NCBI RefSeq assembly: GCF_050485565.1
Contig: NZ_JBJHBQ010000002.1
Location: forward strand, 62,001 to 126,000
Source: Glycocaulis sp050485565
Lineage (GTDB): Bacteria; Pseudomonadota; Alphaproteobacteria; Caulobacterales; Maricaulaceae
Direction: 5' to 3'
DNA length: 64,000 nt
Notes under the pieces: generated by a model
Seen by the model: only the letters and a program-made list of their open reading frames with translations
Databases searched by the model: none
What the model was told of the DNA's origin: nothing
Part shown: positions 51,783 to 59,925 of the stretch, one piece after another
Position numbering within the stretch: the first letter of the stretch is position 1
How the letters are laid out: the number at the start of each line of letters is the position of its first letter
Position numbers and translations under genes: made by a program

Positions 51783-53753
51783 ATGATAACCAAACTCCTC
51801 ATCGCCAATCGCGGGGAAATCGCCTGCCGTGTGATCCGCTCGGCGCGCCAGATGGGTATTGCCACGGTCGCGGTCTATTCCGATGCCGATGCGAACGCGG
51901 TGCACGTGAAAATGGCTGATGAGGCGGTGCATATCGGCCCGTCGCCTGCGCGCGAAAGCTATCTGATCGCCGAGCGCATTATCAAGGCGGCCAAAGACAC
52001 CGGCGCGGACGCGATCCATCCCGGCTATGGCTTCCTGTCGGAGAATGCCGCCTTCGCCCGTACCTGCGCGAAGAACAAAATCATCTTTGTCGGCCCGAGC
52101 CCGGAAGCCATCGAGGCGATGGGTCTCAAAGACCGGGCCAAGGCGCTGATGGAAGAGGCCGGTGTGCCGGTCACGCCCGGCTATCACGGCGATAATCAGG
52201 ACGCGGATTTCCTCAAAAAGCAGGCTGACACAATCGGCTATCCCGTCCTCATCAAGGCGGTGGCCGGTGGCGGCGGCAAGGGCATGCGCAAGGTGGAGAA
52301 ATCGGCCGATTTCGCCGCCGCGCTGGAAAGCTGCAGGCGCGAGGCCGCCTCCAGCTTCGGCGATGAGAACGTCCTGATCGAGAAATACATCACCAGCCCG
52401 CGCCATATCGAGGTGCAGGTGTTCGGCGATAGCCATGGCCAGGTGGTCCATCTGTTCGAGCGTGACTGCTCGCTCCAGCGCCGCCACCAGAAAGTGCTGG
52501 AAGAGGCGCCCGCGCCCGGCATGAGCGAAGAGGTGCGCGAAGCCATGTGCTCAGCCGCCGTGCGCGCCGCGCAGGCTGTGAACTACGCGGGCGCAGGCAC
52601 GGTGGAGTTCATCGTCGATGGCTCCGGCGCGCTGCGCGCGGACGGCTTCTACTTCATGGAGATGAATACCCGCCTGCAGGTGGAGCACCCCGTGACCGAG
52701 ATGGTCACCGGGCTTGATCTGGTGCGCCTGCAGCTGGAGGTCGCCTCTGGCGGGCATGTCCCGGCGCAGGACGAGATTACGCTTTCGGGGCACGCCATCG
52801 AGGCGCGGCTTTATGCCGAAGACCCGGTGTCCGGCTTCCTGCCCTCCACCGGCGTGCTGGAGCGCCTCGACCTGCCCGAGGGCCGTGAGGGCGTGCGCGT
52901 GGATTCCGGCGTGGAGCAGGGCGGCGAAGTCACCATGTTCTATGACCCGATGATCGCCAAGATCATCGCCCATGGCGGCGACCGCGAGGAAGCCATCGAG
53001 CGCCTGATCGACGCCATAGACAGCGATGTCGGCGTCTGGCCGGTGCGTACCAATGCAGGCTTCTTGCGCCGCGCGCTGGCGCATCCGGACTTCGGCGCAG
53101 GCGATGTCTATACCGGCTTTATCGAGGCCCATCTGGACGAGCTCGTGCCGCCGGGCCTGCCTGCGCTGCATTACGGCGTGGCGGCGCTGGTGCTGTCAGG
53201 CGAAGAGGGCGGCAGCGATCCGTGGGACACACTGGCCGGTTTCCGCCTCAACGCCGCGCCGCGCGTGGAGTACGGCTTTGATGCGGGCGGGGAGCGTCTG
53301 TCCGTGCGCCTCACCGAAGGCGGCGTCAGCGTGAACGGTGACGCGCTCCAGCTCAGTGACGCGCAATACTATCCCGGCGGGCAGGGCGGCGTGGTGGAGT
53401 TCGTCCATGGGGACGATACGCTGCTGGCCGGGGTGGAGCATCACCGCGACGGGCTTCTCGTCACCCTGCAGGGGCAGGCCGTGCTGGTGCGCGATCACGA
53501 CGCCGCCGTGGATGCCGATGCGCTGGCGGGCGGCGATGCCATCAAGGCGCCGATGCCCGGCAAGATGCTGAGCCTGTCTGTGAAGCCGGGCGACGCGGTG
53601 ACCAAGGGCCAGACGCTCGCCGTGATGGAGGCGATGAAGATGGAAATGGCGCTCACCGCCCCGCGCGACGGCGTGGTGGATGCGGTCAACGCCGCCGAGG
53701 GCCAGCAGGTTAATGAAGGCGATGTGCTGGTCGCGCTGGCGGAGGAGGGTTAG
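51783..53753 (+). CDS. mccA: Methylcrotonyl-CoA carboxylase alpha (biotin) subunit
   Basis: A 656-residue protein with biotin carboxylase (1-450; ANRGEIACRVIRSARQMG, KAVAGGGGKGMRK, EMNTRLQVEHPVTEM), an MCC-type BT region and a C-terminal biotinyl domain with MEAMKME (biotinylated K619). The ATG at 51783 is chosen, not the upstream frame. Together with mccB it carboxylates methylcrotonyl-CoA. It differs clearly from the PccA-like protein at 29053 in the middle region. Confidence 0.92.
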   Translation: MITKLLIANRGEIACRVIRSARQMGIATVAVYSDADANAVHVKMADEAVHIGPSPARESYLIAERIIKAAKDTGADAIHPGYGFLSENAAFARTCAKNKIIFVGPSPEAIEAMGLKDRAKALMEEAGVPVTPGYHGDNQDADFLKKQADTIGYPVLIKAVAGGGGKGMRKVEKSADFAAALESCRREAASSFGDENVLIEKYITSPRHIEVQVFGDSHGQVVHLFERDCSLQRRHQKVLEEAPAPGMSEEVREAMCSAAVRAAQAVNYAGAGTVEFIVDGSGALRADGFYFMEMNTRLQVEHPVTEMVTGLDLVRLQLEVASGGHVPAQDEITLSGHAIEARLYAEDPVSGFLPSTGVLERLDLPEGREGVRVDSGVEQGGEVTMFYDPMIAKIIAHGGDREEAIERLIDAIDSDVGVWPVRTNAGFLRRALAHPDFGAGDVYTGFIEAHLDELVPPGLPALHYGVAALVLSGEEGGSDPWDTLAGFRLNAAPRVEYGFDAGGERLSVRLTEGGVSVNGDALQLSDAQYYPGGQGGVVEFVHGDDTLLAGVEHHRDGLLVTLQGQAVLVRDHDAAVDADALAGGDAIKAPMPGKMLSLSVKPGDAVTKGQTLAVMEAMKMEMALTAPRDGVVDAVNAAEGQQVNEGDVLVALAEEG

Positions 53754-53781
53754 GGGCTTTTCCCTCATCACTCCCCTCATT

Positions 53782-53864
53782 CGTCATTCCAGAAAGCGCG
53801 TCAGCGCTTATCTGGAACCCAGTTGTTGTAAAAAGGCTGGGTTCCGGCTTGCGCCGGAATGACG
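53782..53864. repeat. CGTCATTCC-type two-hairpin repeat
   Basis: Outer arms CGTCATTCC and GGAATGACG, hairpins AAGCGCGTCAGCGCTT and CCGGCTTGCGCCGG, inner arms CCCAG and CTGGG. It begins 29 bp after mccA. A shorter relative is at 62376-62419. Confidence 0.82.
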
Positions 53865-53940
53865 ACGTTGGGACGTATTTAGAAGTTCTGCAGGGGCGCC
53901 GCCGAGCCGGGCCCCATAGCCTTTCATTGTCCCAAAACTT

Positions 53941-54007
53941 GCGTTTCACCGGCGAAAGCCGGTGCCCAGTTCTTTTTTCTGGGTCCCGGCTTTCGCCGGG
54001 AAAACGC
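53941..54007. repeat. GCGTTT-type two-hairpin repeat, copy C
   Basis: A 67-bp unit starting GCGTTTCACCGGCGAAAGCC and ending GCCGGGAAAACGC. It and the CGTCATTCC repeat, plus a GGGTTCCC/GGGGAACCC hairpin near 54040, fill the 419-bp gap after mccA; no gene is seen in it. Confidence 0.87.
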
Positions 54008-54229
54008 AAATGGGATGCCAGCCTCATTGATTTTCTTGGGTTCCCGGTCGGGGCGGGGAACCCCGGCTTCTTGGCCTTAAGCCGACCCGCTCTCTAGCCT
54101 CTTCACCGGCGCGCAGCGCCGCAAGGGCGACCGCCCGCCCGGGCTAAAACTGGCACGTCCTTCGCATGATGTATGCCCGATCCCCTCACGCTGTCCCTGA
54201 TCCGGACAGAAGCGAAAAAGGTTTCGGCC

Positions 54230-55147
54230 ATGCACGTTCTGGCAAACTGGACTGATCAGACCCGCAGCGATTTTCGTGAGCGCATTACCCGCGCCACGCA
54301 CAATCTGCACACCTCGCCCCTGTTCAGCGAGGCGGCGATCGAGCGCCTGATCGAGATTCACCCGCGCGAATACGCCGATTTTGCCACGATGGACGAGACA
54401 GGTAGCCGCAGCTCCTGGAAGACAGGCGATCCGGGCAGGCTTTCCGGCAAGGAGCTGATCCGCGCGGTAAAGTCCGGCCGGCTCTGGATAAACTTGCGCA
54501 ATCTGTTCGGCATTCACGACGAATACCGCGCCCTGCTGGACCAGATGTTCACTGAGCTGCAGGACAAAAATCCGGGCTTTCATCCGGTGCGCATACTGGG
54601 CGGGCTTATCGTCTCCTCGCCGCAGGCCAAGGTGCCGTTTCACATGGACCGTACCGACACCATGCTGTGGCATATCAGCGGGAAGAAGCGCGTCTTCGTC
54701 TATCCCCACCATGATGATGTGGCGAGCGATGCCGAGCGCGAGGAAGTGCTGCTGCACGCCTTCAATGACGAGCTGAACTACCGCCCCGAAGCGGAAAATC
54801 ACGTGAAGTATTTCGATCTGGAACCGGGCGAGATGATCTGCTGGCCGCTGCACACGCCCCACCGCGTGGAGAACAGGGGCACGCTCAATATCTCGCTGGC
54901 GACCGAGTACACGACGCCGGAAGCGCGGGTGCAGAATAACGCGATGTATTTCAATGGCGTGATGCGCCGCCGCTTTGGCTGGCAACCGCCGCGCATCGCC
55001 CAAACCCATGGGCTGAACCGCACGGCGCGCTATGTTGCCGGGGCGCTGATGCGCAAGGCGGGGATCAGCGTGCCGGTGGAGACGCCGCACGAGGGTGGCT
55101 ACCGCTTCGAGATAGACCCCAATGCGCCGCTGGGCGTGCGCGCCTGA
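54230..55147 (+). CDS. JmjC/cupin-like Fe(II) oxygenase, first of a tandem pair
   Basis: A 305-residue protein (324 if started at 54173). An HxD motif (VPFHMDRTD, H138 and D140) and a distal His in LHTPHRVEN (H208 or H211) fit the double-stranded beta-helix iron site of JmjC/cupin-like 2-oxoglutarate oxygenases. VRILGGLIVSSPQAKVP and WHISGKKRVFVYP are core strands. The start at 54230 has AAAAGG upstream and aligns with the start region of the second gene. The stop overlaps that gene's ATG at 55147. Substrate unknown; hydroxylation of a protein or small molecule is inferred. Confidence 0.8.
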   Translation: MHVLANWTDQTRSDFRERITRATHNLHTSPLFSEAAIERLIEIHPREYADFATMDETGSRSSWKTGDPGRLSGKELIRAVKSGRLWINLRNLFGIHDEYRALLDQMFTELQDKNPGFHPVRILGGLIVSSPQAKVPFHMDRTDTMLWHISGKKRVFVYPHHDDVASDAEREEVLLHAFNDELNYRPEAENHVKYFDLEPGEMICWPLHTPHRVENRGTLNISLATEYTTPEARVQNNAMYFNGVMRRRFGWQPPRIAQTHGLNRTARYVAGALMRKAGISVPVETPHEGGYRFEIDPNAPLGVRA

Positions 55148-56079
55148 TGGCCACGGCAACGCGCACCCGCGTGGCCCCGCCACTGCTCGACTGGAGCGAG
55201 GATCACCGCAGCGAGTTTGCCAGAGGCGTGGTCAGCGCCCGCCACCAGCTTGCCCGCCTGCCGCTCTTCACCGATGAGGCGCTGGCCTCGATGCTGGACC
55301 GGCACGACCGGGACAATCTGGATGTCTGCACGATGGGGCGCGATCCGGCCGAGCGGTCGAGCTGGCGCGATGTGCCGGTCTGCCGGCATCTGCCCGGCCA
55401 TCATCTGATCGAGGCCGTGCACCAGACCCGGCTATGGGTGCATGCCCGCCACGCGCTGGATACTGATAGCGCGCTGAAACCGGTTTTCGCCGCCATGATG
55501 GACCAGCTGCGCCATCTCAATCCCGGCTGGGCACCCTTGCGCGCCTATGGCGGCGTTGTCATCGCCTCGCCGGGCACACAGGTTTTCCTGCATTCGGACA
55601 TTTCCGAAACCATGATGTTCCAGGTGAGGGGTTCGCAGCAGGTTTTCATCTACCCGCCGCGTGATCCCTGGGTCAGTGACCGGGCGCTGGAAGGCGTGCT
55701 GCTGGGCGAGGGGAGCGAGGATCTGCCCTATGACCCGTCATGGGACAGCGAGGCCGCGCGTCTCACCATGGAGCGCGGATGCTTTGCCGCCTGGCCGCTG
55801 CATGCCCCCCACCGGATCAGTTTTGGCAATGAGCTGTCGGTGACGCTCGTGCTGGAAGTGGTGACGCAGGAATCGCTGGTGAAGAACGGCGTGCTGCACG
55901 CCAACGGCCTGATGCGCCGGGCCGGGCTGAACCCGAAAAGCGCCGATACGCGCGGGCTGGGCGCAGCTGTGAAGCTGGCCATATCCCGCACGGCGAAAGC
56001 CGCTGGTGCGGTGCGCAGGCGCCGCGAAGAGCCGCCGGCTTCCGACATGACACTGGCGGGTGCACTGGAACGGGCCTGA
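55147..56079 (+). CDS. JmjC/cupin-like Fe(II) oxygenase, second of the tandem pair
   Basis: A 310-residue paralogue of the preceding protein. Aligned regions are LDWSEDHRSEFARGVVSARH, LPLFTDEAL, RSSWRDV, RLWVHARH, LNPGWAPLRAYGGVVIASPG, then FLHSDISETM (H149, D151) and LHAPHRISF (H219 or H222). All three candidate iron ligands are kept. The C-terminus is Arg/Ala-rich. It is translationally coupled to the first gene and followed 40 bp later by a DUF1489 gene. Confidence 0.8.
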   Translation: MATATRTRVAPPLLDWSEDHRSEFARGVVSARHQLARLPLFTDEALASMLDRHDRDNLDVCTMGRDPAERSSWRDVPVCRHLPGHHLIEAVHQTRLWVHARHALDTDSALKPVFAAMMDQLRHLNPGWAPLRAYGGVVIASPGTQVFLHSDISETMMFQVRGSQQVFIYPPRDPWVSDRALEGVLLGEGSEDLPYDPSWDSEAARLTMERGCFAAWPLHAPHRISFGNELSVTLVLEVVTQESLVKNGVLHANGLMRRAGLNPKSADTRGLGAAVKLAISRTAKAAGAVRRRREEPPASDMTLAGALERA

Positions 56080-56119
56080 GGCTTTGACGCAAGGCCGGTT
56101 TCGCCCTAGCTCTGGCTCC

Positions 56120-56539
56120 ATGAGCCTTAATCTCATCAAGCTGTGCGTCGGTGCCGACACGATCGAGGACCTCGAGGCGTGGCGCGCAAAAATCGCGCCC
56201 GGCGACAAGCCCATGTATCACGTCACGCGCATGAGCCCGAAGCGGGGCGATGAGCTGCTCGATGGCGGCTCGCTCTACTGGGTCATCAAGCGCGTGATAC
56301 AGGTGCGCCAGCGCATTATCGGGCTGGAAGAAGTGACCGGCAGTGACGGCATTTCGCGCTGCTGCATCTGGCTGGACCGCGAACTCATCCGCACCGCGCC
56401 GCGCCCGAAAAAGCCGTTTCAGGGCTGGCGCTATCTGACCAGCGCCGACGCCCCGCCTGACCTGTCCTCGCCCGCTTCAGGGGGCGAGGATCTGCCCGAT
56501 GATCTGCGCGCCAAGCTGATCGAAATGGGGGCGTGGTAG
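56120..56539 (+). CDS. DUF1489 family protein
   Basis: A 139-residue alphaproteobacterial protein. MSLNLIKLCVGADTIEDLEA, MYHVTRMSPKRGDELLDGGS and YWVIKRVIQVRQRI are typical of DUF1489. Function unknown; some resemblance to RNA-binding PUA-like folds has been suggested for such short proteins but cannot be shown here. It is in the same direction as the oxygenase pair. Confidence 0.87.
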   Translation: MSLNLIKLCVGADTIEDLEAWRAKIAPGDKPMYHVTRMSPKRGDELLDGGSLYWVIKRVIQVRQRIIGLEEVTGSDGISRCCIWLDRELIRTAPRPKKPFQGWRYLTSADAPPDLSSPASGGEDLPDDLRAKLIEMGAW

Positions 56540-56567
56540 GGGTTTTGCCGGCTCTTCGCCCTTCCCC

Positions 56568-56656
56568 TCGTCACCCCCACGCAGGTGGGGGTCCAGAGAT
56601 CATAGGGCTCAGACGGTGGTCGTGGCTCTGGGTTCCCGCCTGCGCGGGAACGACGA
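56568..56656. repeat. CGTCGTTCCCG-type two-hairpin repeat (opposite orientation)
   Basis: CACCCCCACGCAGGTGGGGG, CCAGAG, spacer with CATAGGGCTCAGA, CTCTGGG, then TTCCCGCCTGCGCGGGAA and CGACGAG. It is the reverse-orientation relative of 37650-37738. Confidence 0.78.
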
Positions 56657-56696
56657 GAAGATGAACAGGCTGCCGGGGATTGATGCCTCCTCACGC

Positions 56697-56761
56697 GCGT
56701 TTCACCGGCGAAAGCCGGTGCCCAGCGTTTTTCTGGACCCCGACTTTCGTCGGGGAAACGC
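56697..56761. repeat. GCGTTT-type two-hairpin repeat, copy D
   Basis: A 65-bp unit with hairpins ACCGGCGAAAGCCGGT and CCCCGACTTTCGTCGGGG. Its upstream flank also matches the region 62525-62592 in reverse complement. Confidence 0.85.
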
Positions 56762-56799
56762 AGGAAAAGGTAGCGTTGAGTGCTGCCGACTTCCCGGCG

Positions 56800-56911
56800 C
56801 GCAGCGCCGAAAAGCGCGATCCCCCGATCGGGGCCGGGGACGGGCCTTCGCGCCCGCGACTGCCTGCCCCGATCGGGGGTTCGCGGAACATCGCAACGCG
56901 GATGCGTTGTG
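56800..56911. repeat. Nested element with GCAACGCGG-type core, fourth copy
   Basis: A CCCCGATCGGGG hairpin appears twice, and the core GCAACGCGGATGCGTTG lies within 56880-56911. It ends 11 bp before the panC stop. Together the repeats fill 382 bp and no gene is supported. Confidence 0.78.
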
Positions 56912-56921
56912 GAACTAAAAA

Positions 56922-57797
56922 CTACCCCCGCCGTGCCGGGTTTGCCGGCACATTGTCGATGAGGCGCGTCTTGCCGACCCGAACGGCGGCCAGCACGCGC
57001 GCCGGGCGGGCCAGCGGACCTTCGCCGACAATTTCCAGCCGGTCAGCGTCACGCACCTCGATATAGTCGACCGCGTCAAACACCGATGACGCCAGAATGC
57101 GCGCATGTTCCAGCGCTCTTGCCGCCGGTTCGCCATCCTCCAGAGCGTGGGCGAGATCGCGCAGGATCACGTTGAGGCGGCCTGCGCGCATGCGCTCGGC
57201 GGGCGAGAGATAGACATTGCGCGAGGAGAGGGCGAGCCCGTCCGCCTCGCGTTTGGTCTCCACGCCCAGCACTGTCACCGGCAAAGCCAGATCGCTGACC
57301 ATGCGGCGGATCACCATGAGCTGCTGATAATCCTTCTCGCCGAACACGGCGATGTCGGGGCGGACCTGTCCGAACAGGCGCGCCACTACGGTCGCCACGC
57401 CGGCAAAGAAATGCGGCCGGGCATCGCTTTCAAGCCCGATGGAAGGTCCCTCTACCGATACGGTGGTGGAAAACCCGTCCGGATAGACCTCCTCCACCGA
57501 GGGCGCATAGAGCAGATGGCAACCGGCAGCGGCCAGCAGGGCGGAATCGGCCTCCAGCGTGCGCGGATAGGTGCCCAGGTCTTCATGCGCGGCAAACTGG
57601 GTGGGATTGACGAAAATGCTCACCACCACGCGGTCGCACACCTCCATCGCTTTCAGCACCAGCGCGATATGGCCCTCATGCAGCGCGCCCATGGTCGGCA
57701 CAAAGCCTACCCTGTGGCCGTCTGCGCGCCACTGGCTGATCTCGCGGGCGAGGCCCTCGGCAGTATGGACGGCGGGGCAGTGCAGGGCAGGCAGCAT
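56922..57797 (-). CDS. panC: Pantoate-beta-alanine ligase
   Basis: Adenylates pantoate and joins it to beta-alanine in pantothenate synthesis. The ATG at 57797 gives about 291 residues. Motifs are GFVPTMGALHEGH (ATP-binding HIGH-like), SIFVNPTQFAAHEDL, the active-site FFAGVATVVARLF, and FGEKDYQQLMVIRRMV. Neighbouring mipZ and the SPOR gene are the usual context in Caulobacter-like genomes. Confidence 0.95.
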   Translation of the reverse strand: MLPALHCPAVHTAEGLAREISQWRADGHRVGFVPTMGALHEGHIALVLKAMEVCDRVVVSIFVNPTQFAAHEDLGTYPRTLEADSALLAAAGCHLLYAPSVEEVYPDGFSTTVSVEGPSIGLESDARPHFFAGVATVVARLFGQVRPDIAVFGEKDYQQLMVIRRMVSDLALPVTVLGVETKREADGLALSSRNVYLSPAERMRAGRLNVILRDLAHALEDGEPAARALEHARILASSVFDAVDYIEVRDADRLEIVGEGPLARPARVLAAVRVGKTRLIDNVPANPARRG

Positions 57798-57884
57798 GAA
57801 GGAACTCCGCAAGACAGCGCCGGGAAGCTAGACGGAGCAATATGCTGGAGGCAAGGCACCGACTCGGCGCACATTGCCCGCGAC

Positions 57885-58463
57885 ATGATCAGACTGGCTC
57901 TTCCCATCTTCGGCGCTTTGGCGCTGGGCGCGTGTAGCGTCACCGGCGGCCATGCCGGGCGTGATGCTCCGCCCGATGCGCAGCAGGCGCTCCGCCTTGC
58001 CGCCGCGTTGAACGCGGCGGCGCGCGTCAATGACCCTGTGCTGGCGCATGTAACCGGCGAAATGGACGCGCTGGAAGCCGCGCTCGCGCGCGGTGTGCCG
58101 CTGGCCGAAGAACCGCCCGCAGAGGCCGATGAAGCGTCGCTGGCGCTGGTGCCGGCTCCTGATGCGGGCGAGGGGCAGAGCCTTCTAAGCCTGCTGCATG
58201 GCATACATCTGGCCTCCTACCGGGAGGAACGCCATGTGGCCGAGGGCTGGCGGGCGATGCAGGGTCAGCACGCCTCGCTTTCCGGGCTGCAGGCGCGCTA
58301 TGTGCCGGCTGATCTCGGCGAACGCGGCGTCTATCTGCGCCTGCTGGCTGGCCCCTTTGACAGCCCGTCCGAGGCGGCTGCTGCCTGCCGGGTGATACAG
58401 GCCGCGCAGAGCTGGTGTGCGGTGACGGCATTTGACGGCACGCCCATTCTCTCCTCACAGTGA
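57885..58463 (+). CDS. SPOR-domain lipoprotein
   Basis: A 192-residue protein with lipobox ALGAC (Cys at residue 15) and a C-terminal region (GIHLASYREERHVAEGWRAM, GVYLRLLAGPFDSPSEA) typical of the SPOR fold. Expected in the periplasm, attached by lipid, binding septal peptidoglycan. The ATG at 57885 is chosen; an ORF starting at 57105 is an antisense shadow of panC. It is 90 bp before mipZ. Confidence 0.85.
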   Translation: MIRLALPIFGALALGACSVTGGHAGRDAPPDAQQALRLAAALNAAARVNDPVLAHVTGEMDALEAALARGVPLAEEPPAEADEASLALVPAPDAGEGQSLLSLLHGIHLASYREERHVAEGWRAMQGQHASLSGLQARYVPADLGERGVYLRLLAGPFDSPSEAAAACRVIQAAQSWCAVTAFDGTPILSSQ

Positions 58464-58553
58464 TTCACTGACTGTCTGCATCATGTGTTTGCGTGGCGCG
58501 CGGGCAGGGTTATCTGTTGAGTGAAGACGCGTCGTTTCGGAACCACTCCGCCC

Positions 58554-59444
58554 ATGAACTCACCGGCCGGCCTGCAGATTTCACGTAACACCACGCCGCA
58601 GGCACCGCGCGCGGGCGTGCGCGAGGCGCATGTGATCGTCGTGGGCAATGAGAAGGGCGGGGCGGGCAAGTCCACCGTTGCCATTCACGTGGCCATTGCC
58701 CTGATGCGCATGGGCCATATGGTGACGGCGATTGATCTTGATCTGCGTCAGGCCAGCTTCACCCGCCATCTGGAAAACCGCACGCGCTGGGCCAATACGC
58801 GCGGCGTGGACCTGCCCATTCCCGATCAGGTGGTGATGCGCCCCAGCCTGTCGCGCGACATGGATGTGGCCGAGGCCGAGGAGCGTGCCGCCTGGGAACG
58901 TGAACTGGCCAGCCTGAAGGCCCGCAGCGACTTCATCGTCATCGATGCGCCCGGCCATGACACGCATTATTCGCGCCTGGCGCATTCTTCGGCGGACACC
59001 ATCATCACCCCGGTCAATGACAGCTTTGTCGATTTCGACCTGCTGGCCGATGTCGACCCGGAAACCTTCGAAGTGGGCCGGCCCAGCGTCTATTCGGAAA
59101 TGGTGTGGAATTGCCGCAAGCAACGCGTCGCGCGCGATAAAAAGCCCATCGACTGGGTGGTGATGCGCAACCGGGTCTCCACGCTGGATGCGCGCAATAC
59201 GCGCCGTGTGGCCGATGGTCTGCGCAAGCTGTCTGAACGGATCGGTTTTCGCATTGCGCCGGGCTTTTCAGAGCGCGTCATCTATCGCGAGCTGTTCCCG
59301 GTGGGCCTGACCCTGCTGGACCTGACCGAGAGCGGCTCGGCCATTCCCTTCACCATGAGCCATGTCGCCGCGCGCCAGGAATTGCGTGATCTGCTGATCG
59401 TGCTCAAACTGCCGGCACTGGCGGGAAAACCCTTCCCCTTCTGA
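58554..59444 (+). CDS. mipZ: Division-plane positioning ATPase MipZ
   Basis: ParA/MinD-type ATPase that binds ParB near origins and inhibits FtsZ ring formation away from midcell. The deviant Walker A NEKGGAGKST has signature Lys K39, DLDLRQASFTRHLENR is typical MipZ, and FIVIDAPGHDTHYSRLAHSS covers Walker B and Switch II. The ATG at 58554 gives 296 residues; the upstream GTG at 58521 would add a basic extension. It sits between the SPOR lipoprotein and the J-domain gene. Confidence 0.94.
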   Translation: MNSPAGLQISRNTTPQAPRAGVREAHVIVVGNEKGGAGKSTVAIHVAIALMRMGHMVTAIDLDLRQASFTRHLENRTRWANTRGVDLPIPDQVVMRPSLSRDMDVAEAEERAAWERELASLKARSDFIVIDAPGHDTHYSRLAHSSADTIITPVNDSFVDFDLLADVDPETFEVGRPSVYSEMVWNCRKQRVARDKKPIDWVVMRNRVSTLDARNTRRVADGLRKLSERIGFRIAPGFSERVIYRELFPVGLTLLDLTESGSAIPFTMSHVAARQELRDLLIVLKLPALAGKPFPF

Positions 59445-59454
59445 TGGCGCCGGA

Positions 59455-59922
59455 ATGAATATTCTGTTTGGAGTTCTGATCGCGCTGGGCGCGATGGTGC
59501 TGCTGGCCTGGCTGTTTGCCAGGGCCAAGCCCTCGTCCGTGGTGAAGATCGGGCGCAGCGTGGCGGCGGTCTTCGTGATCCTGCTCGGCGTGCTGATGAC
59601 GATGCGCGGCATGGGTATTCTGGGTGTGCCGATGGTGCTGGCCGGGATCGGCTTTCTGCTGACCGGCACATGGCGCGGGCGTCCGGGGCTTGGCCGTGGC
59701 GGGCAGGATGGCACGGGCCGCGCCCAATCACGCGCCTCACAAAGCGAGACCATGAGCATTGCCGAGGCACGCGCCACGCTGGGTGTAGAGCCTGGTGCCA
59801 GCCATGACGAGATCCAGCGCGCCTATCGCGAGATGATGAAGAAGGTCCACCCCGATACCGGCGGCAGCGGCGCGCTCGCCCGCCGTGTGCAGATGGCGCG
59901 TGATTTGCTGATCGGGGATTAG
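59455..59922 (+). CDS. Membrane-anchored J-domain protein
   Basis: A 155-residue protein with two N-terminal membrane helices (about 1-22 and 35-65) and a C-terminal J-domain (ATLGVEPGASHDEIQRAYRE then KKVHPDTGG) with the HPD triad. It is like mitochondrial TIM14-type DnaJ proteins. Expected to stimulate DnaK at the inner membrane. It follows mipZ by 10 bp and converges on dacA with 3 bp between. Confidence 0.9.
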   Translation: MNILFGVLIALGAMVLLAWLFARAKPSSVVKIGRSVAAVFVILLGVLMTMRGMGILGVPMVLAGIGFLLTGTWRGRPGLGRGGQDGTGRAQSRASQSETMSIAEARATLGVEPGASHDEIQRAYREMMKKVHPDTGGSGALARRVQMARDLLIGD

Positions 59923-59925
59923 GTC

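Noticed and set aside
54077..55183. Minus-strand 368-codon ORF opposite the first oxygenase
   Set aside because: His/Arg-rich shadow frame; the plus strand has conserved metal ligands and coupling to its paralogue.
57105..57884. Plus-strand frame upstream of the SPOR lipoprotein
   Set aside because: Antisense to panC; the lipobox directly after the ATG at 57885 fixes the true start.
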